Of a stretch of DNA of 64,000 nt, positions 36,199 through 48,869 are shown one piece after another. The notes beneath the pieces were generated by a model, which did not search any database, was not told the DNA's origin, and saw only the letters and a list, made by a program, of their open reading frames with translations. How positions within the stretch are numbered: the first letter of the stretch is position 1; each line of letters begins with the position of its first letter. Where the stretch lies: positions 13,467,569 through 13,531,568 of the forward strand of contig OZ038463.1 of the NCBI GenBank assembly GCA_964036295.1, written 5' to 3'. Position numbers and translations under genes: made by a program. The DNA comes from Plumapathes pennacea. Taxonomy: Eukaryota; Cnidaria; Anthozoa; Antipatharia; Myriopathidae.

Positions 36199-39100
36199 TA
36201 TTTCGTTCACCAACAGGGAAGTTGTTCCTTCTCTGCGATAAGCAAGCACTCTGTTATTGTTTTCTCTGCCGAAAAATCTTGAATTTTACGACACAGTTTT
36301 CCTCGTCTCAGTTGCGCATCAAATGTGGTCGGAGCTGAACGGTTTTCAGAATATATGTCATTCACTGAATAAAATTCTAATTTACACGGGTAGCAACAGC
36401 TCATTCATCCAGAGAGAGAACTGACGTATGGATTATCAAGGAAGACAAACAAGAAAGGGAATAATCACCAGTCGAAAAGCGTTGGAATACAAACGTCCAG
36501 GATCTTTGTTCACGCCGCTTGAGTCACCAAATTAAAGTTTTTTTTTTCTTCGAGCGTGTTTTGGTGAAAGGGCGGAAATGAGGTGAACCCACAGCCCACG
36601 GTAAGTTGCGAATGACGTCAATTCATTCTTGAGCGCATCCAAGATCTGTTTTCACAACTCACTATTCACTTCATTAATATGGTGACATTTGCGTATTAAG
36701 CAAACTCAGAGTGACAATTGATCAGGTATTTATAGCGTGTCTCTCGCCTCAAAATCAACCAATAGAAAGAAATAAATAAAAAATAGGTGCAATGTGAGAT
36801 TTCAGCAGTTTCGTGTTGACGCAATCAATTCGTTTTCGAACACCCTGACTGTGGTAATCGCATGATGAATTCAGGCCACATGACGTGGGTATCTGATTTG
36901 AATACTACTTAAAAAGTATATTAGGTAGTTACCATAGCTTTCCCACGGGTTCTTTTGCCGAGAAAAGGATTCCTGTTTTCATAATTATCTCTTATCATTG
37001 CCTGATTATTAACGTTTTGCCTGATTCCTATCGTGCCGTTTGTATTGTTTGGCGAATAAAGCGGAAAAGGCCGGTCCTGCTTCGGAAAATCGTCATTTCT
37101 GACCAAAGCGACTATTAAATTTCCTGTGCAGATAAATTTGGCGAACATGGTATGACGGCTGCAAGTTTCTGTTTTAGTCGCCATACTTGGGGGTGATTGC
37201 ATAAATATGACTATTTTAGTTTGAAGTGAGGTTTATTTTAATACGCGCCAGTGACGCAATTGCCACCTTACCAACAAGGCTGAGTAAACTAAATATCTCA
37301 ATTTAAAAATATCATACCAGTCTCTGTAGCACGGAATGCTTTTTAGTGTGAAATAGAACCGGACAGAGAGTTATGCAGGCGAGACGGCAGAGCGGATCCA
37401 GAGACCACGGTAAAAAAAAAAAAAAAAAAATTGTCTAACTTTTCCAAGTTCTCATGATATCACACAATTGAAATGTCCCACTCGAACCTCGGTCACTCTT
37501 CTGTGGTGGACTGATACATGCGGAATGTGTTGGCTCCTTGGAAGTGCAAACAATTCTCTGTGGGCAGAGCCGAACATCTCGCGTCATTAATATGAGCATA
37601 CATTGCCAGCTGGGACGGATGCCAGCTAGGGCTATAAATCCGCCTGTGTGTGCCACACATATTTACATTACAGATATACGCACGGTCAAAATAAGCTCAA
37701 TACACAAAAATCCGAAGACAGACATAATTCTATTAATATACATGCACTCCCTCAGTTACATACTTCCTCTTGGCAGTCGGCCATAACTAAAGTGACATTC
37801 AGCCTGAGGTGGTAACTGATAACATAACCCCTCTTTGTTTGGTATTGGAAAGTTTAATAATACTAAAAGCATCTATTTTGGGATGCTCCCAAATGCTAAG
37901 GCTTCTTTCCGACGCAAATCCGGTTAAAAAGCAACGCTAAATTATATTTCTCGAAGGTTTAAAATCTTCTATAATCTACCTTTATGAAGAGGCCTTTTTG
38001 TGTGTGTAGCTCGAAACAGCTGCTTATTGTGGTTGGCATTCTATATTCATACTCGTGGTTCTTGTTTTACTGTATGCCACGTCGCATCAAATTGCGATTT
38101 TCCTGCGACTTTACTGACGCATTCTGCCGCCGCGCTGTAGTCTTGGCTTTTCTGTACAAAGTTTGCTGTTCTCGCTGATTTTACCACCTTAATAGCGGCG
38201 CGTCAGCAGAAAAACATGACAAACACGAATTGACTTCCTTTTCGGCTGAAGACCGCGGCGCTTCTGGTGCGTCACTGCGTTGCCTGTGTTGCGCTCCATT
38301 TCCAATTCACAAGGATAATTTAGTATCGTGCAAAAATCTAATCGACACATGGCATATCATTATCGAGTAATGAGTAAAAGCGACAGATCAGTCAGTCGAT
38401 AGGTCGAATAGCAGATCCGCAAAGTCTCTTCGGATTGTTTTCTATTCTTGCAAGAAAATACGGCAACTGCTACGATATATTCATTTGTTTTATTCGCTTT
38501 ATTCTCTAACACTGTGCATCAGGATTTCCCCATTCCTTCTTTCTACTGGGCTTCAGTCTACGACAGTCGAAGGGAAATTCGCAAAATGTATAGAATCGAT
38601 GGTAAAATAGCAATTTCAGGCCATAACGAAGCAAGCCATCTTCTCAAAACGAGTCGAATGCCAAATATGATCGGCTTCACTTCCGGGGCCCTTCTAAGAA
38701 GCCGTCGTGTGAGATTATCCGTCTAGTGCGAACGGGTTCGGCGGAATAAACAGAAAGTAATAATTTTGTTAACGCTTTCGTGTACGCGTACAAGGACGTT
38801 CGTGCTAGGCGGATCCAGTGGACTGGTTGGAAGGACTGACCTTTTGATTACATTTCTCCTGTCACAGTCTCAACAAGAAAAATTAGGACTAAACGTCAGC
38901 CAATCGAAGGCGTCTTGCACACCGACTTACAGTGTAAGCTCTCGCCAGTCTGATGAATGTCTTTCATTCGTTCCCAGTCCACTACTGTAGGACGTTGTAA
39001 CAGTCCGCTTCTTCTTTATGTGACAATTTTGTTGAGACATGAGGCGGCTCTGTAATGTTGCTACTCTCGTAGCTAATCTCTGCACTTCGTCCTGAGAGTA

Positions 39101-39337
39101 AAAACTTCGCTGTTAACACCTTACTCAGACGGAAAGCTGATTGAACTATCAATTCTCACTACATCACTTATACATAGTGTTGAGAGAATCTGCATTTTGA
39201 GCTTGAGAGTGAGGGGCAGTGCCATGAGATGCGCATGCGCGCACGGATCTTAAAAAATCATTCACCCAATGTTTCCAAGATGGCGTCTACAACGGCGGTG
39301 AACGGCCGAGCAGCAGATCCACATCATGCGCATACCT
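36199..39337. other. intergenic between the ankyrin gene and the left GPCR
   Basis: Contains a poly-A run at about 37411-37430, and a promoter-like GC block at 39229-39300 with NRF1-like and YY1-like motifs. A minus-strand frame of about 90 codons at 36921-37202 is open but unrecognised. Nothing else can be supported. Confidence 0.35.
39229..39300 (+). promoter_or_regulatory. promoter-like block with NRF1-like and YY1-like motifs
   Basis: TGCGCATGCGCGC at about 39230-39242 fits the NRF1 consensus, and CCAAGATGGCGTC at 39276-39288 fits a YY1 site that often marks a transcription start. An ATG within it (39281) begins a 25-codon frame with a GCG/GTGAAC donor-like site. It abuts the 3' end of the minus-strand receptor, so a plus-strand antisense or divergent transcript is possible. 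Confidence 0.35.
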
Positions 39338-42300
39338 TTAAAGAGGGGATTGAATAAAAAAAGACGTCTGGCGTACCTGCAGTTCTTGGTGCCTTCTTTC
39401 TAAAGGGATTTCATCAATGTTCAGTTGTGAACCATCTGTGGGCCGCGAGAATGAAATGTCACAAATCTGGGAGGGAGCGTCTGGAGTGGTTCTTCGAAGT
39501 GCGCGGGAAAGGAGGAACTGTGACAAAGAACGCACACGATGAAATAAACCACAGAGCAACAACGACATCCAACCATGAAAATCATACAACACCTTGAAAA
39601 CCCAAAAACCTTTTAAAACGACTTAATCGTCAGTTTAGCGCGAAAGTACAGTCAACTCTAAGAAGGATACCGAAGGTGTCCGTTCCAGAGAGCCGTTAAC
39701 TGTAACTCCTAACCCAAGGCCTAAAATGCCTATAATGGCAAGAACGATATTCTCAAAATCAAATCTTATGATTGTATTAGCGAAGAGTTTAGAAGAATAA
39801 ATGTCATAAGTGAAAAACCAAATGATATACGGAGACTCAAAGACGGATGAATGGAGGGGAAGTGACAACCTCGTTCCCAGGCTCTTTCAACTCCCGGGAA
39901 CCGGGAGGTGAAAGAGCCTGAGAACGAAGTTGGGTAAGTGAGTTTGCTCGGTTATCAAACCTTATGCGCCCCAAGGAGCCCAAGCATTAGCGTTGCGGTT
40001 ACGTGGATAGCTGACACCTCAGATGCATATGTTATATCCGGGTTTGTGTAGTTTCTGGTGGCAATCCTGTGGAAAAAGGAAGGTCGACGCAAGAGGTGAA
40101 CTGAGCAGGTAGTGACGCATAAAGCACATAGTGGTGACGTGTATAGATTTATATATAATGAGATGCATAAGATACAATTTTAGGGGGAGGGGAGGGGTGG
40201 TGTTAAAAAAGGTTTTCCTTTCTCATTTCCCTTTTTCAATTTTCTGGACCAAGACTTCTGGTGGCTTTGCGGCTTGCGCTTCTGAGGTGCTTAACTTACC
40301 ACCGTGCTACCGACTCATGTTAGCGTAATGTGATAATTTAGCTAGTGATGAGTGATTGAAAAGGGAATAAAAGAGATGCAAATGTGAGGTAAGAATATTT
40401 TATTCTTTTGTCAAAGTCTACATGTCTTATAACTCCGCTTCCACCGGCTTCACTTTCAAACTTAGGTTTTTTAATTGTTTACGTAGTTCTTCTACGTGTT
40501 CCTGCTTTTACTTGTCATGTTTCTTGCATTTTCTGCTCTTTAGGACCCTAAGGGCGCGTTTGATTGGGTTTATTCCGGAATAGGAATAGCACCGTTGATC
40601 GGTAAAATTCTTTGGTTTGGAGCTGATTAGGGTTAGAATGAATTGGGAGCTGCTCAAAATGCAAGCATGAGGTTTTTAAAATAATTTCGAACAAAATCTC
40701 CCCCAGAACAGGCAAAACTTTGGATCATTTTAGCTATTCCTATTCCGGAATAAACTCAATCGAACGCACCCTAAGATACTATGCCCCCTCCCTGCACTGT
40801 ATAGATGAAGATATCGATGAGTGAATAAATCAAAGGCTCCTGTGAGCCAACTCGTGAATGAGAAACGCTAAAGATCTATCCTCTGTATATAGCATTGGAA
40901 AATACAGCATTGAAGCCATACACAAGTACTGTGATTTTAGCCAACGCTACGGTTCAAAAGTGCTAAAAAGCTTTCGATCGATCGAACTGTAAAAACCAGG
41001 TAAAGTCCGCAGTTCGGTCTTAATTTTTAAGAACATGTGCCTTGAGAATCAAAGGACATTAACAAAATTATCCTTGGATTTTACTCAAACTGGACACGTA
41101 CTGAATGTTTATGTGATAGAAAATTGGTGGGCAACATTATGTTGTTTTGTGTGGTAATCAGGTGCAAGGAAAAACTAAATTTGGAAATATTTGGCTTTTT
41201 GCTAATTTGGAGCTGTTGTCTCGGTCGCTGTTGATTGACAAGTGGCTCTCCATCAATATTTTCAATCGGCTTAATTCCGGGGGGGGGGGGGGGGGATATT
41301 AAGTGCTGTATCCGGACTATTATGGTAGAAACTGTGTGCGCTAAAGGCCAGGGCCTGGTTTTTCGAAAGCCGATTAAGCTAATCCAGGATTAACGAAATT
41401 CTTTCTGACACCTCTCTGCCGATAAAATGCAGGGTTTTGTTGAAATATGGATTAAAAAGCTTGTTTTAGCTGAAAATGTATCAAGGAAATCGTTGCAGGA
41501 CAAAATCTTCACATTTTCAGGCTTATAAATGACAAGAAAGTTTACACCTAATCCAGGATTAGCCTAATCGTGCTTTGAAAAACCGGGACCAGCGCTTTAG
41601 CTAAATAGCCTTACCCGAATGTACTCAGACAAGTGGCAAACATAGTGCAGTAAATGGCGATGGCGATGTACTTGCTCTCGTTGTACGCTGGAGGAACTTT
41701 TCGTACTCTGTTGCTCAACCACATTCCCCAAACGAGCAGTGAGATGTCACCTGCAAAATAAAGCCTTCATCTCTTCTTATTTGGTGTAACACTGTCTCAT
41801 GCCCTGCATGCACCGCGGAAATACGTTTTCCGTCTTGCAATTAACTCATTTTTTTGTCTCAGCGGTTAAAGCAAAACTGACTAAGTTTCGACTGAAGTAG
41901 ACTTGGAACGCTTGTTAAAACCTCCAGACTTGACAAGGATCGTAAGTGTGCTGCTAAAAGCAACCGAAAATGAAGAGCTAGCGATGCTTTCTTTTCAGGT
42001 TAAACATAGGCTTCGCAATAAATCGGAAAGAGCCACACTGGATAGTCGAGTCGACAATGTTTTAGCTCAGTATGGGATTAGCTCAGTACAGAATTCCCAA
42101 CGTCAAATTTCGATCTCCGTCAAAAGACAAGTTACTGAATGGACACAAAATGTTTTTATTTTCGAGAAGGTTAATCTAAAATCAGTCCAAAATGGCTTAG
42201 GCGCGATGTTAATGTATGACTTAATTCAATATTTTTTTGTAACATAAGTTGTGCATAGTATAAAGGAGCTTGCACGTGAGTGGGAAATTTGCATGCCTAA

Positions 42301-44061
42301 CCCCCACCTCCACCCCTCCTTCCCCAGCAGCACGTGACTAACCTGCGATAACTACTGCGTTATACCACGTGACAGTACACCGTGTATACTTGAGCCCGCT
42401 CACAGTGGTGGCAACTTCCAACTGAGGAGGCTGGGTAACCGCCCACACCGCCAGAAAACCAGCATACGAAAGTGTTATGGCCACGAGACGGCGAAACAGC
42501 AGCATGTCTGTCAGGAAAATCCTTTGTGCCGACCGAACGCGGAAGATCATCGATATTCTGGAGAGAGAAACACACACTGATTTGGTAGTCACAATCTTTA
42601 ATTTATCCACATTATCGTTTTCTTTCTCTTTTTTTATCTTGTTGTTCCATTTGACCTGCGTTCCCCTTGTTTGCTTTTTCTCGCATTATCTTTGTTGTTT
42701 GTTTGTTTGTTTGTTTGTTTGTTTGTTTCTTTACTTACTTGCTTGCTTACTTGGGAGGACCGTGATATTTGTTCAATTCTTCCTCGATCATTCTCTCATG
42801 GCTCAATTATCGCCAGAAAATAATCATAATGCCAAAACCATGCAAACAGTTAGCTTCTGCTGCTGTAATCCAGAAACCCCACATACTTGATTATCTTACA
42901 GAAAGGGGGTCAATTTAAATTTATCAAAGTTGTCTTACTTCTTCTTCTTCTTCTTCTTATCTTATGTATCTTTCTGTCTTCCGAGCCTTTTAGATTTGCC
43001 CAAAGGGACACTCAGAAATCAGAGTTAAAGAAATCAACATAGCTGTCAGTCATGGTGGCCACATGTGAACCAATATCCTTTCTTCACCTGGAAGTCATGT
43101 GACATACAGATAAATAGATAATGGAAATGTTACCTCCATGTTTTTAATGCAAGTGATCCGTAGGCCAATGCAAATCCAACATGGTACACAGACAGTTGTA
43201 GCATACAAAGAGTACTTGTTGGTTTAAGAAACAACACGATGACCTGCCGACACAACAGGTGTTAATACAGTAAATACTCCAATAAGCCCCCCCCTCTGCA
43301 AGGTCAAATTTGGAAATGAGCCCCACCCGATTTTTCGGATGACTGTTGGAAACCAAAACCAAATTAAAGTACACCACCAATCAGAAAACACATTCAACCA
43401 ATCAGAAGCCAAACTAATAATATTTGTGTTTGGTTTTACTCTTAACTGAGCGACCATTTATCATTACAAGGAAATGCCATCGACACTAATGATTTCTTTT
43501 GTGAGAATATCGAAATAAAGTTTCTTTTTTGTTCCTGATTGGCCTAGAATGTTGTAAACCTGGTTTGAACCATGTTGTAAAACTTGCTTGGACCAATCCG
43601 AAAGCGTAGGAAACACAAAACCCAAGCAGCTGACACAATTAATTTCGACAGTCATCTGATCAACAACTCTAGTTCAACCAAATAAGATAACGGCATGACT
43701 TTGTATTGCACTCATACTCACATTTTACCCTTACATCCTGGTTACAGTTTACAAAACACTTTACCTTGAGGTACATGAGCAAGGTTCCGAGAATAGTCAA
43801 CTCTAAAAAGCGTGGACTTGAGGCTTTAAAAATCTGCAAACAACAAATTTATGCAATAACATAAACATGAGGTTTCAGTGCACAAGAAGCCTCGCCTTCA
43901 GGCCAGTGATAACTTCATGATGTTGTCAATTCCCAAAACTAGTAGGCAATTGGACACCCTCCCCCCCACCCCCCATCCAGTTGCATTAATGGCTCAACTA
44001 GTTTTTTAACAGTAGTCTATAGTTTATAGTTTTGAAGGGGTTACCCTGTTGAATATTTATA

Positions 44062-44126
<65 letters not shown>

Positions 44127-44157
44127 GCTATTGTTATTGTGTTATTATCATTATTAC

Positions 44158-44206
<49 letters not shown>

Positions 44207-47200
44207 GTTGTTGTTATTATTATCATCATTATTAAGTATTAACTCATCTCTTGGACATGTTGCAGAGCTTACTTGAGTGGTCACACCTTTATAGGCTTCA
44301 AGATGATTCAAGAATTTCAATAAAGATATCTGTAGGCTTATGGCTTTACATGTATTTTGTCACGTTTGGAATGCACGCTTGTCGCGGTAGCTCGGACATG
44401 TTGGTATTCACTCTGTTTATAGTTGTGAAGTGTACATGACTATTCGTGAGAAGGTACGGTATATAAGGTCTGTTTCACAAGCAAGTGTCACTCGACGGCA
44501 TCTCTCGTTTACCTTCCGTCAACTATGACCGAAAAGGGCAGTGATTTTTCATTATTACACCCTGCACAAGGAAGCCAAGAAGAGAACGGCTTATCTGGTG
44601 AAGAAACGATAAACTTAATTTCCCGCCTCCTCGACTCAAAGCTTGACCAGAAGTTTACTCAGTTTCAACGCAGTCTCGAGCAGAAGGAGCTTGCGACTAC
44701 CTCTCAGATCAAGAAATTGAAAACAGAAGCGAAGGCTGCCAGCAGTTTTCAGTTCAAGGGAAACAAGTTGCAGTTTGAATTCAATTCGAGTTTGTTGGAC
44801 TCGGTTAACTCAGCGTCCGCTCATCTGCTGGAAGGCAACTTAACCGGAGTTAATCAAGAACTGGAAAACGCCAGAGCCTTGCTGAACAAGCGCAACAAAG
44901 CTATACGCTTTGCCGACAAGAGTCCGGCTGGTTGGACGGCGGTTGAAGAGTACGAATCCGACGGCTTAGCTGACGATTCAGAGGATGAAAAGAAACTTCG
45001 AGCAGCAGAAAGAAGGGCGCTTTCCAAGCTTCGTGGGCGTAAGTAATTTCGGAGTGCTGTTCAAAATCGTTTTGGGCTCCTCAGGATGCATTCCACGTGG
45101 CTGGTAACTCTAACTTCTGATGTTCTCACAAAACTTAAATTTTGGCACGAGCATTTGCAGAGCCTAAATTCTAGACCTATGTGGAGGAAACATCTCTTAC
45201 CTTCGCGAGTTGTTAGTTATTTCGACGCTAGTAAGGTGGGTTGTGCGGCCTTTATATGTATGAATGATAGTCCAGTTTCGCACAAAAACTGGGACGCGAT
45301 TGAAACACAACAAAGTTCCACAGGGAGAGAGCTTATGTCTGTCAAACACGCATTGCAGAGTTTTGCTGAAAGAAAACTATGTGAAGTGGTACACGGATAA
45401 CCAGGGCGTTGCTACTATTGTTAAGTCGGGCAGCACTAAGGCTCACCTGCATATACTCGCCATGGACATTTTTTGGCTTTCTAAGGAACACAATGTTATT
45501 ATCGATATTGAGTGGATTCCGCGTTCAGAGAATGAAGTTGCTGATTATTTGAGCAAGATTGTCGATTTCGACGACTGGAGTATCAAGGATTCGTATTTTC
45601 GGGCTGTTGATTCCACTTGGGGGCCCTTTACAGTCGACTGTTTTGCCATTTCCATTAATACTAAAGTTCCTAGGTTTTATTCGTTGTTTTATCAACCTGG
45701 TAGCTTGGGCGTAGACTCTCTTGCCTTCGATTGGGTTCAGGAAAATTGCTCATGCATTTTCTTAATTGTCACTCTCAAGGCGTTTTGGTCGTTCCGTTCT
45801 GGTCTTCGTCACTGTTTTAGTCTTATTTAATTCAGCAGAACGGCGCCTTTAGGAAATTTGTTGTTGACTATTTTTTCGTTGAAAATGGTAGCAGTGTTTT
45901 TGTTCAAGGCGCGAACAAGCAAACAATTTTTGGTTCGCCTTCCTTCAGTACTCCGGTGTTGTTTTTGAAATTCGATGCCACTCAAACTTCACTGGACCAC
46001 TGGGACAAAGCTTAATCTCAAAGCATTGTGTCCGCTGGGACAAAGAGCTTATTGTTTGCATCTCATTGGTCCACTGGGACCTTACGAATACTATAGGTCC
46101 ACTGGGACCTTGTACCTGGTGTTAATATTTTGGCACGTACATGCCGCAGTTTGTTGCAGAGGCAATTTGTTACGTTGTTAATGTACATGCTTTTACTTAT
46201 TTCTTTGTTTGCCTGTTTATCCTCACAAGGTGCAAGGGCTCCGTTGGCGTTTGCTGTATCCTTTAGGGATCCTGAATTTAGTTGTTTGGCAAGTTGTTTG
46301 CCTTTCCGTACTTTAGGAGCAAAAGCTGATTGAGGTAGTTTTGGATGCTTTTTCTCAGCTAGGTTTCTATCCCAAATTATTTGGTCTCCACAGTCTTAGA
46401 TCTGGAGGCGCTACTGCTGCTGCCAACGCAGGCGTTAATGATAGATTGTTTAAGCGCCATGGTCGGTTGCGATCTGATAAAGCTAAGGATGGTTACGTCA
46501 AGGATAGTTTAGGTGCCTTGCTTTCAGTTTCTAAAAGCTTGGAACTTTAGTGTGTTGTCCTTTCTCTTTCTTTATATTCGACAATGGGGGCGATAGTCTA
46601 GCTATCAATAAACGAGATGCCCATTCCTGATTCTTGTATGTTTGATGGTAATTAGTGTCAAAATGATTTGTTCTCGTTTCACTGCAGAGTGATTAGAGAA
46701 TAAATGTATTTTGTCACGTTTGGAATGCACGCTTGTCGCGGTAGCTCGGACATGTTGGTATTCACTCTGTTTATAGTTGTGAAGTGTACATGACTATTCG
46801 TGAGAAGGTACGGTATATAAGGTCTGTTTCACAAGCAAGTGTCACTCGACGGCATCTCTCGTTTACCTTCCGTCAAATTTCTTTAGTTTTGTTACGGTGT
46901 GCAAGTTAATCATTATTGCCCTTGTTAAAAATTACTATTGTGTGCCAGATATCAATGGATATTGTATTAGTCCTCATACATTGTTAAGTGGCTACTGTTT
47001 CACTGCCCATTATATTGTAAGCCTGGCTATCAATAAACGAGATGCCCATTCCTGATTCTTGTATGTTTGATGGTAATTAGTGTCAAAATGATTTGTTCTC
47101 GTTTCACTGCAGAGTGATTAGAGAATAACTTGTTTTTCCACTTTAGAAAGACAGACACTGCGAATCCCAAGGCTATAACAACACATACTCCCGTGATCAC

Positions 47201-48400
47201 CAGGAGCCCGAGCCACAAACCCTTGAACTCAGTGAAAACGCACGGGCTGTCGTCCACACACTCGATACAACCACGACTGCATCTCATGCACTCGAACCCG
47301 TGCTCGTAGAGGTTCGGCTCTTTACGGAAGAGTTTGTCATATTCCGATTCGACAATGCTGCCATTGAATGCCTTTACAGTGGAGTCTGGTGACGGAAAAT
47401 AGTAACCGCGCCTGCACTCACACACGTAGCTGCCACGTTTGAAGCCTTGCCCGCGAACAGGGACGCACTGTAAGGCAAAGTGCACAGAGAATGAACTGTT
47501 GATGGCAGCGCTGAGGAGTTTGCTTGTTTTCCATCATGTAAAACTCTCTATATTGACCTACACGATAGATACCGCAGAACGATTGCATCGCGGGCGCGCA
47601 AAGGTATCGCGCCCGCGATGCAGTTGTCCTGAGGTATCTTTCGTGTAGGTCAATATATAGTGTTTCACATGTTGGAAGCAAGCAAACTCCCCGGTGGAGC
47701 GCTAACGGAACAGATAGCAAGTTATATTTCTCTTTTTGCCATCACGTGACGTATTCACGAAACGGAAGGCCTGCAGCACTGATGCTAGAAATCAATAACA
47801 TTTCCCCTTCGTTCTGGAGTTCATCTGCTTTGTATAATTCTAAATTATACTGTTGAAGAAGAGGTTTAATTTTTAGCTGTTTTCAGTTGTCACGTGGACG
47901 TACCTCGCGCAACGTTGCTAAAGGAAAATTGTACAGTGGAAAACGTTTATAGTCCTGTGACATTTGTAAAATTGATTATAGAATAACTATGATACTACGC
48001 GCGTTCTAATTGGCTAAGAAACATTTTATAATATAAGTACAATGACATGGTTGCATGTTCTTACAGGTGTTAACGTTAAGTTATTTTATAAAATCAATAT
48101 GACACGCGTTTCCATGTCTATGTACTCTTATATAAACACTTGGGATGTTGTGAGAACATAAGAAAAAGTTCAAAATCTTGTTGTATGTTGAGATATAATT
48201 CCGAGATCCCTAACAGCCACCAAACCATTTAAGGTTGGATACGGGTAGTACCCTTTTAGACGCACCATATCACGTGACTCGTTACTACCAGAAACCTATT
48301 CAGACTCAAAATAGGGTTGCTCATATTTCGATAACATTGTCACTTATATTGTTCGTAGAACTGTGGTCGTGGTCCCACCGAAGTTTCTGTTTTGTTGTGA

Positions 48401-48435
<35 letters not shown>

Positions 48436-48833
48436 ACCTTAGTGGATGCCTTGCAGCGATGAGTTCCCAAGAATGCCTTCAACTGGTCACCGGTCTCCTT
48501 TCCGTTTGTTCTGACGTCTGATGAGCTGTGTGGGTCGCATTGGTTGATGTCAATATGACTGAGTATGATGTCAATACTGACAGTGCCACTGAAAATTATA
48601 AACAGCACATTGGTAAGCTGTGACACACAACATTGCTCTGTTTGTCTCAGTACGAAAACCACGTGAGACTCTGTGGCGCAATGGTAGCGCGTCTGACTCC
48701 AGATCAGAAGGCTGCGTGTTCGAGTCACGTCAGGGTCACTATAATTTTTCCGGGTCTGCAGTAATAACCGTTGTGGTGTCCCCGACTTCTTGCTCTTTTT
48801 GTTAAATCAAGCGAAGCAAAATAAATAATTACA

Positions 48834-48869
<36 letters not shown>

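Larger units (their letters stand above)
44350..47128 (+). mobile_element. DIRS/Ngaro-type tyrosine-recombinase retroelement, internally deleted
   Basis: Split direct repeats in the order A1 (44350-44522), internal genes, B1 (46601-46703), A2 (46704-46876), B2 (47026-47128). A is 173 bp and B is 103 bp, and both pairs look identical by eye. This A1..B1-A2-B2 order defines Ngaro/PAT elements that move through a circular intermediate; no target duplication is seen, as expected. Inside are a gag-like frame, a frameshifted RNase H and the C-terminal half of a tyrosine recombinase; the reverse transcriptase core is absent. A1 carries a TATATAAG box near 44460 that would drive the plus strand, antisense to the host receptor. 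Confidence 0.88.

Noticed and set aside
36921-37202. Minus-strand frame of about 90 codons as a further receptor-tail exon
   Set aside because: The candidate acceptor gives a stop in two phases and cannot be joined to exon 9, which ends in phase 0. Left as unexplained.
38939-38990. Small minus-strand exon between CTACAG and GTAAGT
   Set aside because: In the phase required by exon 9 its first codon is a stop, and the acceptor lacks a pyrimidine tract.
44049-44320. Long Ile-, Leu- and Asn-rich open frames
   Set aside because: Translations of the (TTA)n microsatellite; the same applies at 54843-55034.
44350-46876. LTR retrotransposon with 173-bp LTRs
   Set aside because: The right copy is followed by a second 103-bp repeat, giving A1..B1-A2-B2, and the element encodes a tyrosine recombinase fragment rather than a DDE integrase; there is no TG..CA terminus and no target duplication.
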